A stretch of 64,000 bases of DNA from an uncultured Clostridia bacterium (GTDB lineage Bacteria; Bacillota; Clostridia; Oscillospirales; Feifaniaceae), in assembly GCA_944376235.1 (NCBI GenBank), contig CALWCA010000001.1, forward strand, positions 1-64,000, in the 5' to 3' direction. Of this stretch, positions 44,810 through 54,330 are shown one piece after another (positions within the stretch are counted from its first letter, which is position 1; every line of letters starts with the position of its first letter). Under the pieces are notes generated by a model. That model was not told the origin of the DNA, did not search any database, and saw nothing but the letters and a program-made list of their open reading frames with translations. Made by a program: the position numbers and the translations under genes.

Positions 44810-45169
44810 ATGATTCACCGCAAGGACAGCAACAAACTCAGACAGAGACGGCACAGACGCGTCAGGGGCAAGATTTCCGGCACCGCGGAACGCCCGAGGC
44901 TGTGCGTGTACCGCTCTCTTGCCAATATTTACGCGCAGGTCATCGACGACGTCAGGGGTGTCACGCTGGCGTCGGCCTCCTCTTTGGATAAGGACTTTGA
45001 CGGTTACGGCGGCAACAAGGATGCGGCGAAGGCAGTTGGTCTGGCCATTGCCAAGAAGGCAGTGGAGGCCGGCATCACCGAAGTCGTATTCGACAGAGGC
45101 GGCTATGTCTACGGTGGCCGCATCCAGCAGCTTGCCGAGGGCGCCCGCGAGGGCGGCCTGAAGTTCTAA
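44810..45169 (+). CDS. rplR: 50S ribosomal protein L18
   Basis: 119 residues; 5S rRNA-binding. [19 protein letters not shown] and [19 protein letters not shown] are canonical. ATG 44810 follows AAAGGAG. Confidence 0.97.
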   Translation: MIHRKDSNKLRQRRHRRVRGKISGTAERPRLCVYRSLANIYAQVIDDVRGVTLASASSLDKDFDGYGGNKDAAKAVGLAIAKKAVEAGITEVVFDRGGYVYGGRIQQLAEGAREGGLKF

Positions 45170-45186
45170 GAGGAAGGAGAACGCAA

Positions 45187-45687
45187 ATGGCTAGAATTGA
45201 CGCTGCAACACTGGATCTTCAGGAGAAGGTTGTTGCCATCAACCGCGTTTCCAAGACCGTCAAGGGCGGCAGAATTTTCAAGTTTGCGGCCATCGTCGTC
45301 GTGGGCGACGGCAACGGTCATGTGGGCTGCGGCCTGGGCAAGGCCTCCGAGGTGCCGGATGCCATCCGCAAGGGCATTGAGGATGCCAAGAAGAACATTG
45401 TGGAGATTTCCCTGAAGGGAAGCACCATTCCGCACGAGGTCGTCGGCAAGTTCGGCGCCGGCGAGGTGCTGCTCAAGCCCGCCGCCCCCGGTACCGGCGT
45501 TATCGCCGGCGGCGCGGTGCGCGCCATCGTCGAGATGGCAGGCATCAAGGATATCCGCACAAAGTCGCTGCGCTCCAACAACCCGCGCAACGTGGTCAAT
45601 GCCACGCTCGAGGGGCTCAAGAGCCTGCGGAATGCCGATCAGGTGGCTGCCGTGCGCGGCAAGTCGGTCGGTGAGATTATCGGTTAA
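45187..45687 (+). CDS. rpsE: 30S ribosomal protein S5
   Basis: 166 residues: a double-stranded RNA-binding-like N-domain ([19 protein letters not shown]) and the C-domain ([15 protein letters not shown]). Involved in decoding fidelity, spectinomycin sensitivity and mRNA entry. AGGAAGGAG precedes ATG 45187. Confidence 0.97.
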   Translation: MARIDAATLDLQEKVVAINRVSKTVKGGRIFKFAAIVVVGDGNGHVGCGLGKASEVPDAIRKGIEDAKKNIVEISLKGSTIPHEVVGKFGAGEVLLKPAAPGTGVIAGGAVRAIVEMAGIKDIRTKSLRSNNPRNVVNATLEGLKSLRNADQVAAVRGKSVGEIIG

Positions 45688-45700
45688 GGAGGGAGCGGCA

Positions 45701-45877
45701 ATGAGCAAGACCGTGGAAATCAAGCTGGTCAAATCCCTGAACGGCAGGCATCAAAAGCACATTGCGACTGCCAAATCGCTGGGGCTCAAGCGTCCCGGAA
45801 ACGTTGTTGTCCAACCCGACAACGAGGCCACCAGAGGGAAAATCGAGCAGATTCGCTATCTGGTGGAAGTGAAATAA
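45701..45877 (+). CDS. rpmD: 50S ribosomal protein L30
   Basis: 58 residues, short bacterial type (VEIKLVKSLNGRHQKHIATA; TRGKIEQIRYLVEV). ATG 45701 follows AAGGAGGG; 13 bp after rpsE. Confidence 0.96.
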   Translation: MSKTVEIKLVKSLNGRHQKHIATAKSLGLKRPGNVVVQPDNEATRGKIEQIRYLVEVK

Positions 45878-45907
45878 ATCAAGTCGTCAAAGGAGGTGCA
45901 ATCAGCA

Positions 45908-46360
45908 ATGAAGCTCCATGAACTCAGCCCCGCCGAGGGCGCCGTGCAGGAGAGAAAGCGCAAGGGCCGTGGTATCGGCACGGGCAACGGAAAAACGGCG
46001 GGTAAGGGCCACAAGGGCCAAAAGGCACGTTCTGGCGGCGGCGTTCGTCCCGGCTTTGAGGGCGGACAGATGCCGCTTCAAAGACGGTTGCCCAAGCGCG
46101 GCTTCACCAATGCGCGCTTTCGCGTGACCTATGCCAATGTCAACTGTGAGGATCTCAACAAAGCCTTTGAATCGGGAGCCACCGTCGATGTGGCCGCTCT
46201 CAAGGCGGCGGGTCTTGTCAAGAAGACCTTTGACGGCGTGAAGGTGCTCGGCGACGGCGAGCTGACCAAGAAGCTCGACGTGAAGCTGCAGGGCTACTCC
46301 GCCTCTGCCAAGCAGAAGATCGAGGCTGCCGGAGGTAAGGCTGAGGTGGTTGAATTATGA
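45908..46360 (+). CDS. rplO: 50S ribosomal protein L15
   Basis: 150 residues. The N-terminal RNA-penetrating arm ([20 protein letters not shown]) and [15 protein letters not shown] are intact. ATG 45908 follows AAAGGAGGTG. The stop overlaps secY by 4 bp (ATGA). Confidence 0.97.
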   Translation: MKLHELSPAEGAVQERKRKGRGIGTGNGKTAGKGHKGQKARSGGGVRPGFEGGQMPLQRRLPKRGFTNARFRVTYANVNCEDLNKAFESGATVDVAALKAAGLVKKTFDGVKVLGDGELTKKLDVKLQGYSASAKQKIEAAGGKAEVVEL

Positions 46361-47634
46361 TCGAAACCATCAAAAACGCATGGAAAATTGACGATTTGCG
46401 CAAAAAGATGATGTTCACCCTGTTCATCATCGTGCTCTTCCGCTTTGGCGCCAAGATTCCTGTTCCGTTTTTGGATGCGAGCGTACTGCAGACCTACATG
46501 CAGATCAACAGCGGCACTATTTTCAGCTATCTTGACATGCTGTCGGGCGGCGCCTTCTCTCAGGCCACCGTCTTTGCCATGTCTATCAGCCCCTATATCA
46601 ATGCGTCCATCATTATCCAGCTTCTCACGGTGGCCATTCCGGCGCTGGAGCGGCTGGCCAAGGAGGGCGTCGAGGGCAGAAAGAAGCTAACTGCCTATAC
46701 CCGTTATCTGACCATCGGCATTGCGCTGCTGCAGGGTTACGGCTACTACGCCGTGCTCAACAACGGCGGAGCCGTGAAGAATCCCGGCTGGTTCACCTGC
46801 ATCATCATTTTGGGAACCTTCATGGCCGGAACCACCCTGCTCATGTGGATGGCCGAGCAGATCAACAACTACGGAATCGGCAACGGCATTTCCATCATCC
46901 TGTTTTCGGGCATTGTGGCGCGTGCGCCCTCCGTGCTGTCGGATATGATCGGCTATGTCAAGTATGGCCAGCTCAACATCTTTGTGGCGCTGGGCATTGC
47001 CGTGGTGGCGGTGCTGCTGGTTGCCCTGGTGGTGCTTGTGACCAATGCCGAGCGCCGTATCCCGGTGCAGTACGCAAAGAGAGTTGTGGGCCGCAAGATT
47101 TACGGCGGACAGTCCACCCACATCCCGATCAAAGTCAACGGAACCGGCGTTCTGCCCGTGATTTTCGCGCAGAGCTTCATCTCGATTCCCGCGACCATCG
47201 GCTCCTTCCTCCCCACGCCCGCCGAGGGCGGCTTTTGGGAGGCGGTACTCAAGGCGTTTCAGCCTTCGTCGCTGTTCTATGCGATTTTGTATACCATTTT
47301 CATCGTTGGCTTTTCCTTCTTCTATATCTCCATGACCTACAACCCCGTGGAAATTGCCAACAACCTCAAGAAGAACGGCGGCTTCGTGCCGGGCATCCGT
47401 CCGGGACGTCCCACGTCGGAGTATATTTCCCGCATTTTGAGCAAAATCACCTTCTTCGGCTCGTGGTTTTTGGTCTTCATCGCCATTTTGCCCATCGCCT
47501 GCTCGTGGTTTTTGCCGGTCAACGTCTCGCTGGGCGGCACGACCATCATCATTTTGGTGGGTGTTGCGCTTGAGACTGTCAAGCAGATGGAGTCCATGAT
47601 GCTCATGCGTCACTACAAGGGCTTCCTCGAGTAA
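46357..47634 (+). CDS. secY: Protein translocase subunit SecY
   Basis: 425 residues with ten predicted membrane helices; forms the protein-conducting channel with SecE and Sec[14 protein letters not shown], the plug region and [15 protein letters not shown] in TM2, and the cytoplasmic loop [18 protein letters not shown] that contacts ribosome and SecA are all present. Coupled to rplO. Confidence 0.97.
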   Translation: MIETIKNAWKIDDLRKKMMFTLFIIVLFRFGAKIPVPFLDASVLQTYMQINSGTIFSYLDMLSGGAFSQATVFAMSISPYINASIIIQLLTVAIPALERLAKEGVEGRKKLTAYTRYLTIGIALLQGYGYYAVLNNGGAVKNPGWFTCIIILGTFMAGTTLLMWMAEQINNYGIGNGISIILFSGIVARAPSVLSDMIGYVKYGQLNIFVALGIAVVAVLLVALVVLVTNAERRIPVQYAKRVVGRKIYGGQSTHIPIKVNGTGVLPVIFAQSFISIPATIGSFLPTPAEGGFWEAVLKAFQPSSLFYAILYTIFIVGFSFFYISMTYNPVEIANNLKKNGGFVPGIRPGRPTSEYISRILSKITFFGSWFLVFIAILPIACSWFLPVNVSLGGTTIIILVGVALETVKQMESMMLMRHYKGFLE

Positions 47635-47713
47635 GCGGGAGAAAAACGGCTGCCCCGCGCAGGGCGCTTTCCGCCGGGCGCGGGAGACAGGGAATTGTTA
47701 AGGGGTAATCGGT

Positions 47714-48352
47714 ATGAATATCATTTTTTTGGGCGCGCCGGGAGCCGGAAAGGGCACCCAGGCAGCCATTGTCAGCGAAAAGCTGGGCATCCCCACCATT
47801 TCCACGGGCAACCTGCTGCGTGCCGCTGCCAAGGCCGGCACCAAGGCGGGGCTTGAGGCCAAGTCCTACATGGACACGGGCGCCCTGGTGCCCGACGGCA
47901 CGGTGGTTGCGGTGCTCAAGGAGCGCATCGCCGAGGCCGACTGCGCCAACGGGTTTATTCTCGACGGATTTCCGCGCAACATTGCGCAGGCCCAGGTGCT
48001 CGAGGAGATGGGCGTGAACATCGACCTGGTGCTCTCGATCGAGGTGCCCGACGAGGAGATCATGGAGCGCATGTCGGGGCGGCGCGTCTGCCTCAAGTGC
48101 GGCGCCACCTTCCACGTCAAGAACGCGCCCTCTGCGGCCGGCGACAAGTGCGACAAGTGCGGAGAGCCCTTGACCATCCGGGCCGACGACAAGCCCGAGA
48201 CGGTGGCCGACCGCCTGAAGGTCTACCATGAGCAGACCGAGAGCCTCAAGGATTTCTACGGCGACAAGGGCGTGCTTGCGCTCATCCACGGCTCCGGCAT
48301 CGAAGGGACCACCAAGCTCATCATGGCCGCCATCGAGGGGTCGGCGCAGTGA
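47714..48352 (+). CDS. adk: Adenylate kinase with zinc LID
   Basis: 212 residues; interconverts ATP plus AMP and 2 ADP. P-loop FLGAPGAGKGTQAA; AMP site TISTGNLLRAA; LID cysteine pairs CLKC and CDKC (a structural zinc site of the Gram-positive type). The stop overlaps the map GTG start by 4 bp. Confidence 0.97.
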   Translation: MNIIFLGAPGAGKGTQAAIVSEKLGIPTISTGNLLRAAAKAGTKAGLEAKSYMDTGALVPDGTVVAVLKERIAEADCANGFILDGFPRNIAQAQVLEEMGVNIDLVLSIEVPDEEIMERMSGRRVCLKCGATFHVKNAPSAAGDKCDKCGEPLTIRADDKPETVADRLKVYHEQTESLKDFYGDKGVLALIHGSGIEGTTKLIMAAIEGSAQ

Positions 48353-49107
48353 TTACCTTAAAGGGAGAGGGCGAGCTTGCCCTCATGCGTGAAGCCGGGC
48401 GCATTGCGTCGGCGGCGCTGCGTCTGGGAGGCAGCCTGGTACGTCCCGGGGTCTCCACGAAAGAGCTTGACCGCGCCATGCACAAGTTTATCCTGGAGCA
48501 GGGGGCGACCCCCTCTTTTCTGGGCTATGGCGGATTTCCCGGCACGGCCTGCATCTCGGTCAACGAGCAGGTGATTCACGGCATTCCGGGAAAGCGGCTG
48601 CTGTGCGAGGGAGACATTGTGAGCATTGACGTGGGCGCCATTTACAAGAGCTACCACGGCGACTGTGCGGCGACCTTTGCCTGCGGGCAGGTGTCTGCCC
48701 AGGCGCGGCGGCTGATCGAGGTGACGCGCGCGAGCTTTTTCGAAGGCCTGCGCTTTGCCCGCGAGGGCTGCCGGCTGGGCGACATCGGCTTTGCCATTCA
48801 GAGCTATGTGGAAAAGGCCGGCTTTTCGGTGGTGCGCCAGTATGTGGGGCACGGCATCGGGACCGAGATGCACGAGGAGCCCGAGGTGCCCAACTATGGG
48901 CTGCCCGGAAGGGGGCTTCGGCTGATGTCCGGCATGGTGATTGCCGTGGAGCCCATGGTCAACGAGGGCACCTTCGACGTGAAGGTGCTGCCCGACAAGT
49001 GGACGGTCATCACGGCCGACGGCAAGCTGTCCGCCCACTACGAGAACACGCTGGCCATCACCAAGGGGGAGCCCGAAATCCTGACAATGTGTAATTTGGA
49101 GGAATAG
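48349..49107 (+). CDS. map: Methionine aminopeptidase type I
   Basis: 252 residues; removes N-terminal Met from nascent chains. The five metal ligands are visible: two Asp in SIDVGAIYKSYHGDC, His in VGHGIGTEMHEEP, Glu in AVEPMVNEG and Glu in YENTLAI. Start GTG 48349 overlaps the adk stop. No N-terminal zinc finger extension. Confidence 0.96.
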   Translation: MITLKGEGELALMREAGRIASAALRLGGSLVRPGVSTKELDRAMHKFILEQGATPSFLGYGGFPGTACISVNEQVIHGIPGKRLLCEGDIVSIDVGAIYKSYHGDCAATFACGQVSAQARRLIEVTRASFFEGLRFAREGCRLGDIGFAIQSYVEKAGFSVVRQYVGHGIGTEMHEEPEVPNYGLPGRGLRLMSGMVIAVEPMVNEGTFDVKVLPDKWTVITADGKLSAHYENTLAITKGEPEILTMCNLEE

Positions 49108-49109
49108 CC

Positions 49110-49385
49110 ATGCCGCCCATCAAGGAGGGGGACGTGGTGGTTTCCCTGAGCGGACGCGACAGGGGCAGGCTGTTTTTCGTGCTGTCATGCGACGAGAAGA
49201 CGGTCACGCTGGCCGACGGCAGGCTGCGGCGGGTGTCCCGCCCCAAGCGAAAAAACCGAAGGCACGTTGCCCAAAGCGCGTACGAGAGCCCGGTTGTGCG
49301 GGAGCATTTGTCGAGCGGGGCGCCTCTGACCGACGCGGTGCTGCGAAAGACGTTGTCCGCGCTGACGGACGGCCCAACACCATGA
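49110..49385 (+). CDS. KOW-domain RNA-binding protein (L14e-like)
   Basis: 91 residues. [20 protein letters not shown] is a KOW motif like that of L24/L14e; the basic middle ([10 protein letters not shown]) suits RNA binding. This small gene sits between map and infA in many Firmicutes (YbzG position). Function not established. Confidence 0.85.
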   Translation: MPPIKEGDVVVSLSGRDRGRLFFVLSCDEKTVTLADGRLRRVSRPKRKNRRHVAQSAYESPVVREHLSSGAPLTDAVLRKTLSALTDGPTP

Positions 49386-49407
49386 GGAAGCAAAGGGAGG
49401 TATTTGC

Positions 49408-49626
49408 TTGTCCAAAGACGATGTATTTGAGCTGGAGGGACGGGTCGTGGAGGCTCTGCCCAACGCAATGTTCCAGGTGAAGCTGGAAAACGGGCATGTG
49501 ATTTTGGCCCACATTTCCGGCAAGCTGCGCATGAATTTCATTCGGATTCTGCCGGGCGACAAGGTGACGGTGGAGGTCTCCACCTACGATCCCACGCGCG
49601 GGAGAATCACATGGAGAGGTAAATAG
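49408..49626 (+). CDS. infA: Translation initiation factor IF-1
   Basis: 72 residues, exact family size, one OB fold ([48 protein letters not shown]). TTG 49408 follows AAAGGGAGG by 8 bases. Binds the 30S A site with IF-2 and IF-3. Confidence 0.96.
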   Translation: MSKDDVFELEGRVVEALPNAMFQVKLENGHVILAHISGKLRMNFIRILPGDKVTVEVSTYDPTRGRITWRGK

Positions 49627-49676
49627 CCACCATGCGGGAGCCGGGACGGCTTTTGCAAAGTAAGGAGGATAACACC

Positions 49677-49790
49677 ATGAAAGTGAGACCCAGTGTCAAG
49701 CCCATGTGCGAGAAGTGCAAGATCATCAAGCGCAAGGGCAAAGTCATGGTCATCTGCGAGAACCCCAAGCACAAGCAGCGCCAGGGGTAA
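49677..49790 (+). CDS. rpmJ: 50S ribosomal protein L36
   Basis: 37 residues: [20 protein letters not shown] continuing to HKQRQG. The zinc-binding C11, C14, C27 and H32 are all present. AAGGAGG lies 9 bases before the ATG. Confidence 0.97.
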   Translation: MKVRPSVKPMCEKCKIIKRKGKVMVICENPKHKQRQG

Positions 49791-49865
49791 CGAGCTGACC
49801 GCAGGAAGAGGAGCGGCACAGGCCGCTTCTGCACGAGAAGTATTAACGGAGGTGTACCGGAAAAT

Positions 49866-50234
49866 ATGGCAAGAATTGCTGGCGTTGACCTTCCCCGAGA
49901 GAAGCGTGTCGAGATTGGTCTGACCTACATCTACGGCATCGGCAGAACCAGCGCATCCAAGATCCTGGCGGCCACGGGCGTCAACCCCGACACCCGGGTC
50001 AAGGATTTGACCGAAGACGAGGTTTCGAAGCTGCGTGAGTGCATTGACCACAACTACCATGTGGAAGGCGATCTGCGCCGTGAAAACGGGCTCAACATCA
50101 AGCGCCTGACCGAGATTGGCTGCTATCGCGGCATCCGTCACCGCAGAGGCCTGCCCGTGAGAGGCCAGCGCACCAAGACCAATGCGCGCACCCGCAAGGG
50201 TCCCAAGAAGACCATCGCGAACAAGAAGAAGTAA
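49866..50234 (+). CDS. rpsM: 30S ribosomal protein S13
   Basis: 122 residues; contacts P-site tRNA and 23S helix 38. [34 protein letters not shown] and [19 protein letters not shown] are canonical. ACGGAGGTG precedes ATG 49866. Confidence 0.97.
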   Translation: MARIAGVDLPREKRVEIGLTYIYGIGRTSASKILAATGVNPDTRVKDLTEDEVSKLRECIDHNYHVEGDLRRENGLNIKRLTEIGCYRGIRHRRGLPVRGQRTKTNARTRKGPKKTIANKKK

Positions 50235-50250
50235 GGGAGGGAGACGCAAC

Positions 50251-50649
50251 GTGGCTAAGGTTCAAAAGAAGGGTGTCGTCAGAAGACGCCGCGAGAAAAA
50301 GAACATTGAAAGAGGCGCTGTGCATATCAGCTCGACCTTTAACAACACCATCGTCACCATCACCGACGTGAACGGCAACGCCATTTCCTGGGCGTCTTCG
50401 GGCGGACTGGGCTTTCGCGGCTCCAGAAAATCCACCCCTTATGCGGCGCAGACCGCTGCGGAGACCGCAGCCCGTGCCGCCATGGAGCACGGCCTCAAGA
50501 GCGTGGAAGTGTTTGTCAAGGGGCCGGGCGCCGGCCGTGAGGCAGCCATCCGCGCACTGCAGACCGCAGGGCTCGAGGTCAGCATGATCAAAGACGTGAC
50601 TCCGATTCCGCACAACGGCTGCAGGCCGCCCAAGAGAAGAAGAGTTTAA
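50251..50649 (+). CDS. rpsK: 30S ribosomal protein S11
   Basis: 132 residues, GTG start after GGGAGGGAG. Platform protein: [38 protein letters not shown] and [15 protein letters not shown] are diagnostic. Confidence 0.97.
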   Translation: MAKVQKKGVVRRRREKKNIERGAVHISSTFNNTIVTITDVNGNAISWASSGGLGFRGSRKSTPYAAQTAAETAARAAMEHGLKSVEVFVKGPGAGREAAIRALQTAGLEVSMIKDVTPIPHNGCRPPKRRRV

Positions 50650-50667
50650 CTAGGAGGTGTAACCGAA

Positions 50668-51294
50668 ATGGCAAGATATACAGACGCCGTCTGCCGGCAG
50701 TGCCGCAGAGAGGGACAAAAGCTGTTCCTGAAGGGCGAGCGCTGCTACAGCGACAAGTGCGCCATCAACCGCCGGTCCTTTGCGCCCGGCCAGCACGGCA
50801 AGGCCAGAAAGAAGCTCAGCGAATACGGCCTGCAGCTTCGGGAGAAGCAGAAGGCGCGCCGGTATTACGGAGTGCTGGAAGGGCAGTTCCACCACTATTT
50901 TGAAATGGCCGAGAGAAAAGCGGGGATTACGGGTGAAAACCTGCTGCAGATTCTCGAGAGCCGTCTTGACAACGTAGTCTATCGCCTGGGCTTTGCCATG
51001 AGCCGCCCCGAAGCGCGTCAGCTCGTGGTGCATGGGCACTTCACCGTCAACGGCAAGAAGGTCAACATCCCCTCCTACCTTGTGTCGGCGGGCGACGTGA
51101 TTGCCGTGCAGCAGAAGAGCAAGCAGAGCGAGAAATTCAAGGTGGTGGCCGAGGCCAACGCCAACCGTCCGGTTCCGGCCTGGCTGGAAGTTGACCGCGA
51201 GAACCAGAGCGGCAAGGTGGTTGCCCTGCCCTCCAGAGACCAGATCGACCTTGACATTCAGGAGACCCTCATCGTTGAGCTGTACTCCAAGTAA
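50668..51294 (+). CDS. rpsD: 30S ribosomal protein S4 with N-terminal zinc site
   Basis: 208 residues. The N-terminal CRQC and later C26/C31 form a zinc site (zinc-type S4); the S4 domain ([20 protein letters not shown]) is intact. Encoded within the alpha operon here, whereas B. subtilis carries rpsD elsewhere. S4 often controls its own operon. Confidence 0.96.
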   Translation: MARYTDAVCRQCRREGQKLFLKGERCYSDKCAINRRSFAPGQHGKARKKLSEYGLQLREKQKARRYYGVLEGQFHHYFEMAERKAGITGENLLQILESRLDNVVYRLGFAMSRPEARQLVVHGHFTVNGKKVNIPSYLVSAGDVIAVQQKSKQSEKFKVVAEANANRPVPAWLEVDRENQSGKVVALPSRDQIDLDIQETLIVELYSK

Positions 51295-51356
51295 GAGACA
51301 CAGGCCACTGTGTGCGGCAGCGTCCGTATCCGGTGGCGGGCATTTGATTGGAGCAC

Positions 51357-51382
51357 CACGGTGCGGGGTATTTCGCACCGTG
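51357..51382 (+). promoter_or_regulatory. Hairpin in the rpsD-rpoA gap
   Basis: Perfect 9-bp stem CACGGTGCG/CGCACCGTG with an 8-base loop, 29 bp before the rpoA start and without a U-tract. Possible processing or translational control point. Confidence 0.45.
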
Positions 51383-51410
51383 CCACACCATTTGAATAAG
51401 GAGGGTTTTC

Positions 51411-52361
51411 ATGATTGAGATTGAGAAGCCGCGCCTTGACACAGAGCATATCTCTGAGGATGGCTCCTTTGGCCGTTTTGTCGTGTCTCCGCTGGAGCGG
51501 GGTTATGGTACCACGCTGGGCAATTCCCTGCGTCGGATTCTCCTGTCTTCGCTTCCCGGCTATGCGGCGACCTCCGTTAAGATAGCAGGAGTTCAGCACG
51601 AATTTTCCACGGTTGAGCACGTCAAGGAAGATGTCACCGAGATTATCCTCAACATCAAGGAGCTTATTGTCAGGCTGCACTGCGATGAGGACAAATTGGT
51701 CACGATCGAGGCTGAGGGCCCCTGTGAGATCAAAGCGGGCGACATCATCTGCGACTCCGACGTTGAGATCCTCAATCCCGAGCTGCACATCGCCACTGTG
51801 GGCGAGGGAGGCAGCCTCAACATGCAGCTTACGCTGTCCCACGGCCGGGGCTATGTTTCGGCCGAGCAGAACAAGCGCGAGCTGCCCCCTGAAATCGGTC
51901 TGATTCCCATCGACTCGATTTATACGCCGGTCATCAAGGTCAATTATTTTGTGGATGCCACCCGCGTGGGACAGATCACAAATTACGACAAGCTGACCAT
52001 CGAAGTGACGACCAACAAGACCATCACCGCCAAGGAGGCGCTGTCCTTTGGCGCAAAAATCATGAGCGAGCACCTCAACTTGTTCATTGACCTGTCGGAC
52101 GAGGCAAAGAAGGCCGAGGTCATGATTATCAAGGAAGAGGATCGCAAGGAAAAGGTGCTGGAGATGAGCATTGAGGAGCTCGACCTTTCGGTTCGCTCCT
52201 TCAACTGCCTCAAGCGTGCCGGCATCAACACGGTGGAGGACATCATCAGCCACACCGACGAAGACATGATGAAGGTGCGCAACCTTGGCAGGAAGTCGCT
52301 CGAGGAAGTCATTTCCAAAATTGAGAGCCTCGGCCTCTCCCTCAAGAAAGAGGAAGAATAG
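51411..52361 (+). CDS. rpoA: DNA-directed RNA polymerase subunit alpha
   Basis: 316 residues. The N-terminal dimerisation domain ([20 protein letters not shown]) assembles core enzyme; a linker leads to the C-terminal domain ([35 protein letters not shown]) that contacts UP elements and activators. AAGGAGG precedes ATG 51411. Confidence 0.97.
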   Translation: MIEIEKPRLDTEHISEDGSFGRFVVSPLERGYGTTLGNSLRRILLSSLPGYAATSVKIAGVQHEFSTVEHVKEDVTEIILNIKELIVRLHCDEDKLVTIEAEGPCEIKAGDIICDSDVEILNPELHIATVGEGGSLNMQLTLSHGRGYVSAEQNKRELPPEIGLIPIDSIYTPVIKVNYFVDATRVGQITNYDKLTIEVTTNKTITAKEALSFGAKIMSEHLNLFIDLSDEAKKAEVMIIKEEDRKEKVLEMSIEELDLSVRSFNCLKRAGINTVEDIISHTDEDMMKVRNLGRKSLEEVISKIESLGLSLKKEEE

Positions 52362-52393
52362 GCCGCCTATCTTATCGTAAGGAGGTAACAGAC

Positions 52394-52738
52394 ATGCCCG
52401 GAACCCGCAAACTCGGCAGACCGACCGATCATCGCCGCGCCATGCTCAGAGCGATGACGACCTATCTGCTTGAGAACGAGAGAATTGAAACGACCGTTAC
52501 CCGTGCAAAGGAAGTCTCGGCCATGGCCGACAAGATGATTTCTCTGGGGAAGGCCGGCGACTTGCACAGCAAGCGCCAGGCGCTTGCCTATATCACCAAG
52601 CGTGAAGTGGTCAGCAAGCTCTTCGACGAGATTGCTCCCCGGTATGAGAACAGGAACGGCGGATATACCCGCGTGATCAAAACCGGTCCGCGCCGCGGCG
52701 ATGCAGCCGAGATGGCGATTTTGGAGCTGGTGAAGTAA
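52394..52738 (+). CDS. rplQ: 50S ribosomal protein L17
   Basis: 114 residues, last gene of the operon. [17 protein letters not shown] and [18 protein letters not shown] are canonical. AAGGAGG precedes the ATG; a strong terminator follows. Confidence 0.97.
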   Translation: MPGTRKLGRPTDHRRAMLRAMTTYLLENERIETTVTRAKEVSAMADKMISLGKAGDLHSKRQALAYITKREVVSKLFDEIAPRYENRNGGYTRVIKTGPRRGDAAEMAILELVK

Positions 52739-52763
52739 TCACCCGCCGGGAAATCACAAAAAG

Positions 52764-52804
52764 AAAAAGGTCTAGGATACCAGCCTCGTATCCTAGACCT
52801 TTTT
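52764..52804. terminator. Bidirectional terminator after rplQ
   Basis: AAAAAGGTCTAGGATAC pairs with GTATCCTAGACCTTTTT, a nearly symmetrical 17-bp stem. It can stop the S10-spc-alpha transcript and, on the other strand, the small minus-strand gene at 52883-53035. Confidence 0.92.
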
Positions 52805-52882
52805 GCGTGCAGGGGGAGCTGCGGACAGCCCGGACGCAGGGGGCTGGCGGGGAGCAAGGGGCCTTTTTTGTGCGGGCGCTTG

Positions 52883-53035
52883 TCAGTCTGCGTCCTGCAA
52901 AAAGGTTTCCTCCGCCGTTTGCTGGGCAAGCCGAAGAAGGTCGGCCGCATGCTCGCAGTGGCCCTGCGCCATCTGTTCCAAGGCCTGTGTGATGGCATGA
53001 AACAATGTAAAATAGCCGGCGCGATAAGAAGGCAT
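52883..53035 (-). CDS. Small 50-residue protein of unknown function
   Basis: ATG 53035 lies 11 bases after a full AAAGGAGG. The product is MPSYRAGYFTLFHAITQALE continuing to an acidic end (TFLQDAD). It looks like one amphipathic helical hairpin with evenly spaced Leu, Ala, Gln and Glu and no membrane segment. I recall similar short helical proteins (SYRxGYxxLFxAIT...) in Clostridia but cannot name a family. It ends at the bidirectional terminator shared with rplQ. Supported by ribosome site, coding-like composition and terminator. Confidence 0.6.
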   Translation of the reverse strand: MPSYRAGYFTLFHAITQALEQMAQGHCEHAADLLRLAQQTAEETFLQDAD

Positions 53036-53297
53036 GGTGTGGTTCGCCTCCTTTCTGTGAAGGCCTGTTTTGATGGGGGCCGCGACTTGGGAGGGCAGGC
53101 GGCTTTTTCGCTCAGGGGTTCTCCGGCCGGGCCTTGCCGGCAGAGAAAAAAATACCCTCCGGTATCGTCATCCTATGCAGCCAAAAGGCAAAGGGTGAGG
53201 GAGCAAAGGCAGGGGGGAGCCCCCTGCAGGCCCATGGCCAAAGGGCCCGTGCTTGAGCATGGGGCAGGGGATATTTTGATGCAGAGGGCAGGGGGAG
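53036..53297. other. Gap between divergent small gene and NUDIX gene
   Basis: GC-rich, no supported gene. It should hold the promoter of the minus-strand small gene, but I see no clear match. The NUDIX promoter begins at 53298. Confidence 0.4.
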
Positions 53298-53326
53298 TTG
53301 TTATTTTGGCGGGAATGCGATATCAT
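53298..53326 (+). promoter_or_regulatory. Promoter of the NUDIX gene
   Basis: TTGTTA (53298-53303), 17-bp spacer, TATCAT (53321-53326). The implied start near 53333 supports translation from ATG 53366 and excludes the in-frame ATG at 53308, which lies inside the promoter. Confidence 0.6.
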
Positions 53327-53365
53327 AAAAAGGACAACACGCAAGCATGGGAGGCTTTGGAGAAG

Positions 53366-53941
53366 ATGGAACAACTTGAGACAAAGGCGGGCGCTGCCGC
53401 CGAATTTTTCGAAAAGACCCTGAGCAGCAGACCCATTTACGATGGGAGAATCATCAGCGTGCGCTGCGACGAGGTGGAGCTGCCCGGCGGGCACCACACC
53501 ACGCGGGAGGTGGTGTCGCACATCGGCGGCGTCGGCATTGTGGCGCTCGACGAGAATGACAACGTACTTCTGGTGCGGCAGTATCGCTATCCCATCGGCA
53601 AGGAGCTCATCGAGATCCCGGCCGGAACCCTGACAAGGGGGGAGGACCCCATGGAGTGCGGCATTCGGGAGCTGTCGGAGGAAACGGGGACGGTGGCCGG
53701 CCGCTTCACGTCGCTGGGCTCCATCCTGTGCTCGCCGGGGTTTTCCGACCAGAGGCTGTATCTCTATCTGGCGGAGCAGCTTTCTTTCGGGGAAAACCAT
53801 CCCGATGAGGACGAATTTCTCTCGGGCTTTCGCATGCCCTTTGAGGAGCTGGTGCAAAAGGTGCTGTCGGGGGAGATCGACGACTCCAAGACCGTGGCGG
53901 GGGTTTTGAAGGTCTGGGCCATGCGTCAAAAGCAAAAATAA
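53366..53941 (+). CDS. NUDIX hydrolase, ADP-ribose pyrophosphatase type
   Basis: 191 residues. The NUDIX box is complete (GTLTRGEDPMECGIRELSEE followed by TG). The core resembles NudF/YqkG (LVRQYRYPIGKELIEIPAGT), which split ADP-ribose to AMP and ribose 5-phosphate. Start ATG 53366 is set by the promoter position; the ribosome site is modest (GGGAGG 11 bases off, GGAG 3 bases off). Confidence 0.88.
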   Translation: MEQLETKAGAAAEFFEKTLSSRPIYDGRIISVRCDEVELPGGHHTTREVVSHIGGVGIVALDENDNVLLVRQYRYPIGKELIEIPAGTLTRGEDPMECGIRELSEETGTVAGRFTSLGSILCSPGFSDQRLYLYLAEQLSFGENHPDEDEFLSGFRMPFEELVQKVLSGEIDDSKTVAGVLKVWAMRQKQK

Positions 53942-54051
53942 GGCAGGTTTTACAATCTGTTCATATTTTGTGCATGTGCAAGACATAATAAGCCGTTACA
54001 ATAAAGGCGAAGGTTGAGAATCCCCCTCCTTTTTTGAATGAGTACACAAAC

Positions 54052-54093
54052 AAAAAAGCTGCTGCGAACCGCCGAACTCGCAGCGGTTTTTTT
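54052..54093 (+). terminator. Terminator after the NUDIX gene
   Basis: AAAAAAGCTGCTGCGA pairs with TCGCAGCGGTTTTTTT (one G-U, one mismatch) and ends in seven T. The 110 bp between gene and hairpin show no gene. Confidence 0.8.
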
Positions 54094-54212
54094 GTTTGTG
54101 GGGGAAGGGCGCCGGGGGGAACCTAGAGGGCCCTTCTTCGTCTGAAGAAAAAACGGGCCGGACAGAGGACGCAAAAGGCCTCAGGCAAGGGCAATTCTCC
54201 CTTTGCGCCGTC

Positions 54213-54241
54213 TGGACATCGCCTTTGTTTTGGAGTATAAT
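54213..54241 (+). promoter_or_regulatory. Promoter of the parvulin lipoprotein gene
   Basis: TGGACA (54213-54218), 17-bp spacer, perfect TATAAT (54236-54241), 90 bp before the start codon. Confidence 0.7.
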
Positions 54242-54330
54242 AACAAAAGCCATATGCAAAAGACGGGGGATACGGGGAAGGTCTGCAGATCAAGCAGAGG
54301 CCCCGGAAACACCCTGAACGGAGGAACGAA

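Noticed and set aside
53308-53365. Earlier ATG start for the NUDIX gene
   Set aside because: It falls inside the spacer of the predicted promoter and lacks a properly spaced ribosome site.
54034-54100. Short ATG frame over the hairpin after the NUDIX gene as a leader peptide
   Set aside because: The codons are the terminator stem itself and the frame has no ribosome site.
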